This document shows positions 26,061-34,363 of a DNA stretch of 64,000 bases, piece by piece. This DNA is from Oceanospirillum sp047518265 (GTDB lineage: Bacteria; Pseudomonadota; Gammaproteobacteria; Pseudomonadales; Halomonadaceae), in the NCBI GenBank assembly GCA_047518265.1, contig JAKZRG010000074.1:1-64000 (forward strand). Reading direction: 5' to 3'. The number at the start of each line of letters is the position of its first letter. The stretch's first letter is position 1. Under the pieces are notes generated by a model. It did no database searches and was not told the origin of the DNA. It saw only the letters and a list, made by a program, of their open reading frames with translations. The translations under genes and the position numbers were made by a program.

Positions 26061-27608
26061 ATGAAAATATTGATGGCAGGGTTACAACACGAAACCAATA
26101 CCTTTTCGCCCATTCCTGCGCTTTATGAGGACTTTGTAAAACCGGATCTTTGGCCAAAGATGTTAGCCGGAGAGGAGATGTTCCAGGTTTTAGACGGTAT
26201 GAATTTACCCAGTACTGGCTTTATGCAGGCGGCACAGCAAGATGGTCATGAACTGATTCCCGCCCTTTGGTGTTCTGCAGAACCTAGCGGCACGGTTCAA
26301 GACAGTGCTTTTGAGCAGATAGCGGATGCGTTGTGCCAGCAGATTCTGGCGACACCGGATATCGATGCGCTTTATCTAGATCTACACGGTGCCATGGTTA
26401 CTGAAAGTTATGAGGATGCTGAAGGTGAACTCTTAGCACGAGTCAGACAGGTTTTGGGACAGGATATCCCCATTGCAGTCAGTCTGGATTTTCACGCCAA
26501 TATCTCACCCGCTATGGTTGAGCTATCAGACCTGATCAGCGTGTATCGTACCTATCCTCATATCGATATGGCAGAAACTGGTGAACGTGTTTACCACTAT
26601 TTACAAACCTGGCGTGCAGGTGGCTTACGTTTTAAGTGTTTCCAGCAGATCCCCTATCTAATCCCTCTATCGGCACAATGTACCGATGAAACACCCAATA
26701 AGCAGCTTTATAACGATCTTAAGCAATGGGATAGGGAACAAGGCCTTGGGGTTGAGCTGGCCTTAGGTTTCCCTCCCTCTGATATAGCGGATGCTGGCCC
26801 TGCTATTGTCGCATATGGCAGTGATGAGGCTATGCTAAAAGACAGCGTACAACAGACTTACAGCGCGGCTCTGGCAGCGGAAAAAATCTATCAGGATGAA
26901 CTGTTATCTCCCGTTGAAGCGATCAAAGAGGCAGCAAATATCAATAAAGCGGGATTGGCGACAGAGAACAAAGGCCCCGTGATTTTAGCTGATGTTCAGG
27001 ATAATTCCGGTGCTGGTGCCACCAGTGATACCACTGGCATCTTGGCGGCCATGATTGCGGAGGGTGTTCAGCAAGGTTTAGTGGCGGCATTATGCGACCC
27101 TAAGTTAGTGGCTACATCCCATGAGTTAGGAGAAGGGGCAGAGTTTAACGCTTCCATTGGTAATCATTATGGTTACGACAAATGTTCCTTAGAAGCACGC
27201 TGGCGTGTGGAAAGACTCTCCGATGGTCGTTTTGCCTGTTCAGGTGAGATGTATCGCGGGGCGTTAGCAGATGTTGGAGGGTTAGCTTTATTACGTTTAG
27301 TCGAGAGCGACGCTGATATTACCGTGGTGGTCAGCCGTGATCGTTTTCAATGTGTGGATCGGGCGGTGTTTGAGCATCTGGGTATTCAAGTAGAGAACTA
27401 TCAGTTGGTTGCTCTAAAAAGTACCGTGCATTTTCGTGCTGATTTTGAGCCCATCGCTGCCAGAATTTTGCAAGTAGGCTCCCCCGGTGCACACCCTTGT
27501 CAGCTAGCAGAGCTTACCTATGAAAAACTCAGGGATGGTGTTCGCCTAGGCCCTTGTGGCCCTACTTTTCATAGCAACGTTATGCTTGCTAGCGAAGGTC
27601 GAGCATAA
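26061..27608 (+). CDS. M81 family metallopeptidase (MlrC-like)
   Basis: 515 residues, normal for MlrC. The N-terminal catalytic domain opens with MAGLQHETNTFSPI and carries LDLHGAMVTES and VSLDFHANISPAMV, the conserved Asp/His clusters that bind zinc; the C-terminal MlrC domain includes DVQDNSGAGATSDTTGIL. The type member opens linear microcystin, but most homologues lie in small-molecule catabolic loci and probably cleave amide or amidine-type bonds. The BCCT carrier gene 400 bp downstream on the same strand suggests uptake and hydrolysis of a quaternary or zwitterionic amine compound. Confidence 0.9.
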   Translation: MKILMAGLQHETNTFSPIPALYEDFVKPDLWPKMLAGEEMFQVLDGMNLPSTGFMQAAQQDGHELIPALWCSAEPSGTVQDSAFEQIADALCQQILATPDIDALYLDLHGAMVTESYEDAEGELLARVRQVLGQDIPIAVSLDFHANISPAMVELSDLISVYRTYPHIDMAETGERVYHYLQTWRAGGLRFKCFQQIPYLIPLSAQCTDETPNKQLYNDLKQWDREQGLGVELALGFPPSDIADAGPAIVAYGSDEAMLKDSVQQTYSAALAAEKIYQDELLSPVEAIKEAANINKAGLATENKGPVILADVQDNSGAGATSDTTGILAAMIAEGVQQGLVAALCDPKLVATSHELGEGAEFNASIGNHYGYDKCSLEARWRVERLSDGRFACSGEMYRGALADVGGLALLRLVESDADITVVVSRDRFQCVDRAVFEHLGIQVENYQLVALKSTVHFRADFEPIAARILQVGSPGAHPCQLAELTYEKLRDGVRLGPCGPTFHSNVMLASEGRA

Positions 27609-27823
27609 AATTTTCTGCCCGTCGCGAAATTGAAAATAAAGCTGATCTCTTTAGATTAAATAGCACAACGATAATTTTGAAACCCGGTTTATATCCACGG
27701 TTATAGCCCGTTTAAAAAGCGGCAGGGTTATCGTTAAACACACTGTGAAATAACAACTGAAAATAAAAATGGCTATGGATAATAAGTCGCTAAACAAAAG
27801 TTTTCTCATGTCTTTATTTAACC

Positions 27824-27877
27824 GTGACGGAGTATTCGCGGATGCGCCTCTGGCTTATCCACGCTACGTGTATCGGT
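27824..27877 (-). repeat. 54-bp interspersed palindromic repeat, copy 2 (inverted)
   Basis: The reverse complement matches the copy at 57606 at nearly every base. It sits in the 401-bp gap between the M81 and BCCT genes (27609-28009), where I see no ORF; the copy may separate their transcription. Confidence 0.85.
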
Positions 27878-28009
27878 TTTTCTGTAGAAAACTTATGTTC
27901 TAGCGCTTAAAAGAAACTAATAGCCCACCTTTATTTGTTCTTTTTGAAGTTGATACGCAGCTAAACACAATTTTTTTCTTTATTAAAAAAATAAAAGAGG
28001 AAAAATCCT

Positions 28010-29680
28010 ATGAAAACGACTCAAGAAAGCGTCGTAGAAAACCCTGATGCTGAGATCGATAAACAGATTTTCTGGCCCGCCTTTATAACTGTCGTGTCTG
28101 TTTTAGCGGCCATGGTTATTTTTGAGGAGGGCGCACTGAGTATCGTGAAAACGATGTTCAACTTTGTTACCAATCAGCTAGGCTTTGTCTATATCTGGGC
28201 CGGTGCACTTTTCCTTGGTGCTATGGTTTGGTTGTCTTTTGGTAAGTACAGCCATGTGCGTATGGGTGGCCCAGAGGCTCGGCCGGAGTTCAGCCGAATC
28301 AGCTGGATTGCGATGTTTTTCTGCTCAGGTATCGGCACCTCGCTGATCTATTGGTCTTCCATTGAGTGGAGTTATTATTACACCTCACCGCCTTTTGGTT
28401 TGGAAGCTAAAAGCCCACTGGCTGCAGATTATGCCGCCATGTATGGCCTATTCCATTATGGTCCTATTGCTTGGGCATTCTATTGTTTAGCTGCGTTTCC
28501 TATTGGTTATGCCTACTACAATCGCCATAAATCCGGCCTACGCCTAAGTACCGCCTGTGAAGGTATTATCGGTGAAAAAAACGCCAAGGGATTAATGGGT
28601 AAAATCATCGATATCATGCTGATCTTTGGCTTGGTAGGCGGCACGGCCACGGCGTTGGCATCCGGTACACCCATGTTAGCTGAAGCCATCAGTCAGTTTA
28701 TCGGTATTGAGCACACCTTTACCGTCGATATCAGTGTGGTGGTGATCTGGACAGGCATCTTTGTGACATCGGTGATGTTAGGTCTGAAGAAGGGCATTAA
28801 GGTACTGAGTGATATCAACCTAGTCGCAGTGATCATACTGTGTGCCTTGGTATTTATCGGTGGCCCAACCTTCTATTTGATCAATCAGTTTACCGATAGT
28901 TTTGGTTTGATGCTGACAGAATTTTTCCGCATGACCTTCTACACCGATCCTATTGGTCAAAGTAAATTCCCTCAATGGTGGACGATCTTCTATTGGGCTT
29001 GGTGGGTGGCTTACGGCCCTTATATGGGGATCTTTATTGCTCGTATTTCCAAAGGTCGTACCTTCCGAGATATCGGTGTCACCGTAACGCTGGCGGGAAG
29101 CGCGGGTTGTATGCTGTTCTTTATGATCTTTGGTAACAGCACCATGTTCGCAGAGATGAACGGCGCCTACCCATTTCTAGAGACAATGAATAACGAGAAC
29201 CCATCTGCCGCTATTCTAGGGGTACTGATGCAGTTGCCATTGGATTGGATCATTCTACCGCTCTTTATTCTAGTGGGTTTTGTTTACTCCGGTACCACCG
29301 TTGACTCTGCTGCTTATGTACTTGCATCAGTTGCTTCAAAGAAATTACATGAAAACCAAGAACCTTCTACAAAAAACCGGATGTTTTGGGCTATGGCTCT
29401 GGGTTCAACGGGGATTGTTGTTATGTCTGTGGGTGGTCTAGAGCCCCTTAAAACTGCAAGTCTAGTGGTGGGTGTGCCTTTGATTCTACTGATGAGCTTA
29501 GCTTTAGCATCGTTACATCGTTGGTTAAAAGAGGATTACCCAGAACCTAGCCAACAGACTCACGCCCTACAGCCAGTGAATAACACACCTGTACCGAATA
29601 ATGCTGCTGAAAATGCCGCGAAACAGGAAACAGTTGATTCAAAAGAGAGCCTAGAAAATCTTTACCCTAACAAGGCATAA
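28010..29680 (+). CDS. BCCT-family transporter
   Basis: 556 residues with 12 predicted helices. The family signature WTIFYWAWWVAYGPYMGIFIARISKGRT (two segments) is intact, with aromatic residues WSSIEWSYYYTSPPFG in the substrate region. BCCT carriers import glycine betaine, choline, carnitine or related compounds with Na+ or H+. The C-terminal ~45 residues are hydrophilic and Asn/Pro-rich. GAGGAA precedes the ATG. It probably serves the same pathway as the upstream M81 hydrolase. A strong terminator follows. Confidence 0.94.
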   Translation: MKTTQESVVENPDAEIDKQIFWPAFITVVSVLAAMVIFEEGALSIVKTMFNFVTNQLGFVYIWAGALFLGAMVWLSFGKYSHVRMGGPEARPEFSRISWIAMFFCSGIGTSLIYWSSIEWSYYYTSPPFGLEAKSPLAADYAAMYGLFHYGPIAWAFYCLAAFPIGYAYYNRHKSGLRLSTACEGIIGEKNAKGLMGKIIDIMLIFGLVGGTATALASGTPMLAEAISQFIGIEHTFTVDISVVVIWTGIFVTSVMLGLKKGIKVLSDINLVAVIILCALVFIGGPTFYLINQFTDSFGLMLTEFFRMTFYTDPIGQSKFPQWWTIFYWAWWVAYGPYMGIFIARISKGRTFRDIGVTVTLAGSAGCMLFFMIFGNSTMFAEMNGAYPFLETMNNENPSAAILGVLMQLPLDWIILPLFILVGFVYSGTTVDSAAYVLASVASKKLHENQEPSTKNRMFWAMALGSTGIVVMSVGGLEPLKTASLVVGVPLILLMSLALASLHRWLKEDYPEPSQQTHALQPVNNTPVPNNAAENAAKQETVDSKESLENLYPNKA

Positions 29681-29754
29681 GATAACGGTTAATTCTTAAA
29701 CCCTAGCAACTATGGATATATGGACGGTTAGTCTCCTAAGTGTATATCCATCTT

Positions 29755-29780
29755 CGGCTGACATTTGTCAGCCGTTTTTT
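29755..29780 (+). terminator. Rho-independent terminator of the BCCT gene
   Basis: Arms CGGCTGACA/TGTCAGCCG followed by six T residues, about 75 bp after the stop. Confidence 0.88.
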
Positions 29781-29890
29781 GTTTGTTAGGGTATGAGGGG
29801 CTGAATCAATTCCTTAAAACAGGAACTAAATAATCAGAGGTAAGAATATTCCGTTATAGCGGGTTTTTACCGGTACTTCTTAAGCCTAGA

Positions 29891-30667
29891 TCAGCTTTCT
29901 GGCGGCGTAAGCTTTTCATTTAATTTTGTACCGTAATAGTTATGTAGCATCAAAGGGAAAGCGGAAAGTACCCTTACTGCATTGGGTAAATGTTTATTCT
30001 GCTGTGCTATAAATATATCTGTTTGGCTAATCTGGTTATCAGGCAGCACAGCGTGGTCATTCACTAGGCTATTCGCACGGTATAGATTTACGCGAATGAT
30101 TTCGGACCAATGAGCCCGCTCATAAAGCCCCCAATTATGAAAACACGCCTCTAAATGACAAAAGTTCCCAGAACTATCTTTTTGGTTAAGCCAGCTTTTG
30201 TAGTTACGAAGATCATTGGTAGGGTGAGTAAGATCAAAAGTATCCCCTGCAGGTAGATGGCGTAAGGCTTCTACCATGGGGTAGCTAATGCAAAGCTGGC
30301 CGTTATCCATTGAATCATCAAAGAGGGCTAACATATCATCCAGTTTATGATCACTGGCATTAGTAATATGAGGATCATAATCAAAAAATAGATAGATATC
30401 GGTAACCGCATCTCGCCCTTCCAGTGTCAGAATTGTGGCATCATCATGCTGTGGTTTTGGCCGTTTTCTTAGCTGTTCACACACAAGGCCAAGCAGATCT
30501 AAGCCATCATCTTTAGACAGAGCAGCATAGAGATGATAGATGCTCTGGCCATAGGAAGCTAATAACAGAGTGTTGCTAGTATCACTGACAAAGTACTTTG
30601 CTAGGTTCTCAGCAATATTTTGCTCGGTTTTTAACCCTTCGAAGATAAATAGTGTGTAGTTACTCAT
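29891..30667 (-). CDS. TOPRIM-like protein, second gene of an ATPase pair
   Basis: 258 residues. The layout fits a TOPRIM-type nuclease/effector: Glu10 in LFIFEGLKTEQN at the end of the first strand and Asp96-x-Asp98 in DIYLFFDYDPH. It has no membrane segment. The ATG overlaps the stop of the upstream ATPase gene by 4 bp (ATGA), so the two are translated together. ATPase + TOPRIM-like pairs include PARIS (AriA/AriB), AbiL and OLD-type phage defences; I cannot assign this pair to one of them. TOPRIM is inferred from three residues only. Confidence 0.65.
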   Translation of the reverse strand: MSNYTLFIFEGLKTEQNIAENLAKYFVSDTSNTLLLASYGQSIYHLYAALSKDDGLDLLGLVCEQLRKRPKPQHDDATILTLEGRDAVTDIYLFFDYDPHITNASDHKLDDMLALFDDSMDNGQLCISYPMVEALRHLPAGDTFDLTHPTNDLRNYKSWLNQKDSSGNFCHLEACFHNWGLYERAHWSEIIRVNLYRANSLVNDHAVLPDNQISQTDIFIAQQNKHLPNAVRVLSAFPLMLHNYYGTKLNEKLTPPES

Positions 30668-31785
30668 TGGTCGTTAAAGGCACCTGCTCGGTACATTTTT
30701 TCTAAGTTATGGGCTTTGCGCAGCTCGCGATCACTTTGTTTATAAACCGGCAATATCTTATCTCGCTCGACAGTAAAGTAGCAGTCAGGCCGCAGAAGAT
30801 CATTGCTCATAATACTGGTGTTATGGGTGGTCAGAATCACCTGACTGTCTGATTCAAAAACCTTTCTAGCAATAGTCTGTGCTAAAGCATGATGGTAATA
30901 AACGTCAAACTCGTCGATGTAAACGAAAGTATAAACTCCGTCCAGAATAGCATCGAGCCAGAAGTAAAGGGCAGCCATTGAAACCGTGCCGCTGGAGGCG
31001 TGATTCATAAAATCAAGCTGAGCGTTGTTATACTGCAATACCAAACGTTTGCCTTCCAAGGAATTGGCTACACCTAACTGGCAATCAATACCCGCCTGAT
31101 TAAGAAAAACCTGAAAGTTTTCGACTCCCCCTTTCTCCAGAATCCAGTTATTGAAGTGCTGAAAACGGTTTGTTGAATCCAGGCGAAGGTCACTTTCTTC
31201 ATTTGTTTTTAAAAATGCCATTCTAGTGACAAAGCTAAAAAAACGTATAAAAGTCAGAGTTTTCTTTGTAGTTGGTAGGACACTGTTTTTATCCACGTAA
31301 CTTATTGCTGAAATAATATTGTCCGTTAGCGCTCTATTCAGTGTTTCAGCGCCTTCCAGATTAATGGTGGCCGGTGTTAGCTCCGCTTTGTTCCACTCTA
31401 TGATGATTTCACCATCAAAACTAAGCTTCTCCCAACAAAGTTCTTCTGGAGCTGTTTTTTGATATTCGTAATCTACTTGGCAGCCATCAAAAAGAAAGCG
31501 AAAGTGAAATTCAGCAATATCACTGTCACTATCACCATTAAGATAACCTGTATCCGTTGAAGGGCCGGTTGTGAAACCACGAGTGGAGAGGTGGTTCGCA
31601 GCATCCATCAGGGCATACCCAAGATTGGTTTTACCACCACCATTGTGGCCGTACACCATCCCGTGACGAATAATACCGTCCTGTACAGCATGCTCACTGA
31701 ATTCGTAGCGCTTATCAGTGGTCAGGTCAAAATGAACCCAATCCTGAAAGCACCGGAAGTTTTTTGCGGAAAAATGAGTAAGCAT
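30664..31785 (-). CDS. ABC-type AAA ATPase of a putative defence pair
   Basis: 373 residues. Walker A GHNGGGKTN at 46-54, an ABC-like signature ASSGTVSM (263-270), Walker B YTFVYIDEFD (285-294) and the switch His321 in LTTHNTS place it in the AAA_15/AAA_21 OLD-like ATPases. The N-terminal FSAKNFRCFQDWVHFDL is the usual first strand. The regions between motifs are divergent. It is the first gene of a two-gene unit with a TOPRIM-like partner, consistent with a sensor ATPase that releases or activates the partner. Confidence 0.88.
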   Translation of the reverse strand: MLTHFSAKNFRCFQDWVHFDLTTDKRYEFSEHAVQDGIIRHGMVYGHNGGGKTNLGYALMDAANHLSTRGFTTGPSTDTGYLNGDSDSDIAEFHFRFLFDGCQVDYEYQKTAPEELCWEKLSFDGEIIIEWNKAELTPATINLEGAETLNRALTDNIISAISYVDKNSVLPTTKKTLTFIRFFSFVTRMAFLKTNEESDLRLDSTNRFQHFNNWILEKGGVENFQVFLNQAGIDCQLGVANSLEGKRLVLQYNNAQLDFMNHASSGTVSMAALYFWLDAILDGVYTFVYIDEFDVYYHHALAQTIARKVFESDSQVILTTHNTSIMSNDLLRPDCYFTVERDKILPVYKQSDRELRKAHNLEKMYRAGAFNDQ

Positions 31786-31909
31786 GGTTAAAACCTGATT
31801 AATTTACATTTTTTTCAGTATATATCGTAAAAAAGTTACAGTAACTAATAAAGTAACATCGTATCCCCTGAGTAAGAGATAAGGAACGTGTGATTGTCGT
31901 TTGTACTAA

Positions 31910-32767
31910 TTAGTGCAAAGACCCATTCAGAGCCCCTTCCCGAATTGTATTGGAAAGTCTGTTTGTGGCTTCGTTAACCTGATCGGCAATAAACAGTGTG
32001 GTATTGGTTTTGGGTAATGCAGGCAGACCTGTTTCAATAATCGTCATGTCCTGTTCTACGGTTGAGCGGGGTAGAATACCCACTCCGATACCGGCTCTAA
32101 CGGCGGCTAAAATTCCGGCTCGGCTCTGGCTGCTAAAGGCGATGCGGTAATCCTGTTTTGCTTCTTTCAATGTGCTTTGGGCACACTCCCGGTGATAACA
32201 ACCTTCAGGAAATACTGCCAGTGGTAAAGGCATGCGCTGAGTGACCGGGTGCACCTGAGAGCAAACCCAAACCAGTTCGTCATGGGTGAGGCGTTCGCCA
32301 CCTTCCGACTGTGCTGGCATCTCTACCAATGCGAGATCCAGCTTGCCTTCGTTTAGCATTTCTCTGAGTTCTTGCGGTCTGTGGTCGCTAAATACTTCTA
32401 AGTTGGCTTCAGGGTAGGAGAGGACAAAGGCTTCCAATATAGATGTTAGGATGTGGGTAGCGTATTGGTCGTGTGTGCCCAGTCTCACGGTGCCATTGAT
32501 GGTGCCATGCTGGTAGTGACCGATAATCTGGTCATGCAGACTGATAAGCTGGCGAGCATCCTCTTCAAGCTTTCTACCGGCAGCGGTTAGACGAACACCG
32601 TATTGTCCTCTTTCTAGAAGTCTAGCATCCAGACATTCCTCCAATCTATTCAGCTGCATACTGATCGTCGAAGGGGCTTTGTGCAGTATTTGCGCCGTTT
32701 GAGTCAGGTTCAAGGTTCGGGCGGCGGTGACGAAGGTTCTCAGTAGAGCTATGGATAGATCTTTCAT
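31910..32767 (-). CDS. LysR-family regulator divergent from an MFS transporter
   Basis: 285 residues. The winged helix (LLRTFVTAARTLNLTQTAQILHKAPSTISMQLNRLEE) leads into an effector domain beginning GTVRLGTHDQYATHILTSIL, similar to the AmpR/PecT-like branch. It is divergent from an MFS permease gene with 138 bp between starts. A textbook LysR box lies immediately upstream of its own start, suggesting autoregulation and control of the permease. Confidence 0.9.
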   Translation of the reverse strand: MKDLSIALLRTFVTAARTLNLTQTAQILHKAPSTISMQLNRLEECLDARLLERGQYGVRLTAAGRKLEEDARQLISLHDQIIGHYQHGTINGTVRLGTHDQYATHILTSILEAFVLSYPEANLEVFSDHRPQELREMLNEGKLDLALVEMPAQSEGGERLTHDELVWVCSQVHPVTQRMPLPLAVFPEGCYHRECAQSTLKEAKQDYRIAFSSQSRAGILAAVRAGIGVGILPRSTVEQDMTIIETGLPALPKTNTTLFIADQVNEATNRLSNTIREGALNGSLH

Positions 32768-32775
32768 TTTCTTTG

Positions 32776-32790
32776 TTCAATTTTATTGAA
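32776..32790. promoter_or_regulatory. LysR-type T-N11-A box
   Basis: TTCAATTTTATTGAA, a 15-bp palindrome (TTCAA-N5-TTGAA) in the LysR/MFS intergenic region, matching the general LysR binding pattern. Confidence 0.6.
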
Positions 32791-32905
32791 TGTGTCGGTC
32801 AATATTTATCGATATATTGAACTAGGTCAAGTGCATAGAATGCGAATCAAAGTGAACCGGTGAGTCTGCCGGGGTTATTGATTGTGTTTTATTGGGAATG
32901 TTTTT

Positions 32906-34120
32906 ATGCAAATGGCATTTATTCTGGCTGCCAATCAGGTAGTGAGCCATGGTTTTGGCCTTTTTCTATTTTCGGCCCTGTTTCCGTTGATGCGCGAACC
33001 TTTGGGGTTAAGCCATTGGTATCTAACGACGGCGGGAATTGCCACTCAGGTGGCTTATTTGACGGGGGCACTGAGTGTTGGCTTTTTGAGTCGTAAGATC
33101 TCTGCTGAGAAGTTGGTTTTAGCAACAGGCGCTGGAGCTATTTTGTTATTACTGTCGTTATTTTTCCTATCCGATCCTTATCAGATGATTGTGGTTTTGT
33201 TTTGTCTGGTATTTAGTGCGGCGGTCAGCTGGAGCGCTATTGTTGGCTTGATCAGCCGTTTTGCCAGTCGGGATAGTGCGGCGACCTGTCTTTCTGTAGC
33301 GAGCAGTGGCACAGCTTGGGGTTATGGTATTAATGGTTTGATTCTATTGTTGTGGGTGCCGGTATTTGGTTGGCAGTCGGTTTGGTGGTTGGTTGCGACA
33401 GTGGCTTGTGTGGTGTGGTTAGTGACCCTGGTTATGGTACGAGGACTGTCCCGTATTGAGCCGTCTCGCAATGAACTGACGGAATCGGATCTGGCGTCCT
33501 TGTCTATGCGACAGTTGTTAAGAGCCTGCGTGACAGAGGAGCGAGCTTTCTTTAGTTGTCTTATTTATTTCCTGATAGGGCTGGTTTGTATCTCCTTTAC
33601 CAGCTGGTTGAATACCTATCTGGATGAACTGGGATCTGTGGAATCTCTGGCGGGAACAACCTGGTCGGTTATCGGTGCTAGTGGTATGGCATGTGGGCTT
33701 TTAGTCGGACGATTAGCGGATAAAAAGGGCCATGATGTGGCCATGTTGTTAATGGCTGCGGGATTTGCCATTGGTCTTACTGCGTTTAGCTTTGATCCAG
33801 TACGTTATGCTTTTTTAGCTGGCGTGGGTTATGGCTTACTCTATTTTCCTGCTTGGGGGGTGGTTTCCTCCTGGCTCGCGGTGCGCTATTCACCTATAGC
33901 GACCATGCAGCTCAGTGGTATCGGTATGGTGGCCTCTGCCATAGGGGGGAGTCTGGGAAATGTGATTGCCGGGCAGATACTGAGCGATACAGGGTCATTA
34001 GCATTGTTGTATAGCCTTCTGGCTGTTGCCAGTGGGGTACTGGTGTTGATTACTGTTTGGATCTATTGGCTGGGAAGAAAAGCTATAGCAGGCCATGAGG
34101 AAATACAGAGCATTGCTTAA
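32906..34120 (+). CDS. MFS transporter
   Basis: 404 residues from the ATG at 32906, preceded by GGGA at 8 nt; a TTG at 32882 is possible but less likely. Twelve hydrophobic segments in two bundles are separated by a cytoplasmic loop (LSRIEPSRNELTESDLASLS). Loop 2-3 reads LSVGFLSRKIS and the second half has VGRLADKKGHD, the degenerate MFS motif. YbfB/CynX-like layout; substrate unknown. It is divergent from a LysR gene. Confidence 0.87.
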   Translation: MQMAFILAANQVVSHGFGLFLFSALFPLMREPLGLSHWYLTTAGIATQVAYLTGALSVGFLSRKISAEKLVLATGAGAILLLLSLFFLSDPYQMIVVLFCLVFSAAVSWSAIVGLISRFASRDSAATCLSVASSGTAWGYGINGLILLLWVPVFGWQSVWWLVATVACVVWLVTLVMVRGLSRIEPSRNELTESDLASLSMRQLLRACVTEERAFFSCLIYFLIGLVCISFTSWLNTYLDELGSVESLAGTTWSVIGASGMACGLLVGRLADKKGHDVAMLLMAAGFAIGLTAFSFDPVRYAFLAGVGYGLLYFPAWGVVSSWLAVRYSPIATMQLSGIGMVASAIGGSLGNVIAGQILSDTGSLALLYSLLAVASGVLVLITVWIYWLGRKAIAGHEEIQSIA

Positions 34121-34232
34121 CGCTTAATCCTTGTTTTTCAAAGCCCAGAGCGATGAACAATATGAACAGAATAGCCTTTTTGTGCGTTTTATTTTTATTT
34201 CTTGGTAAGCCGTATAGCGTTGTCGATTAATA

Positions 34233-34334
34233 ATACCAATCCCGATAATTCCTTATAGAAGAAAGAAGGAAAACCCGAATCACTCTAGGTGTATTTGGAG
34301 GTTGTTATCACTAACAACTTATCGGGAATGGTAT
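34233..34334 (+). mobile_element. MITE-like element, copy 2 (102 bp)
   Basis: Ends ATACCAATCCCGATAA and TTATCGGGAATGGTAT are inverted repeats with one mismatch in 16. The core is flanked by TA on each side, as in Tc1/mariner/IS630-type insertions. No ORF. It ends 29 bp before the chemoreceptor start codon, so it lies where that gene's promoter would be. Confidence 0.85.
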
Positions 34335-34363
34335 AAATATAAAAGTATATGAGGGGCGTTCTG

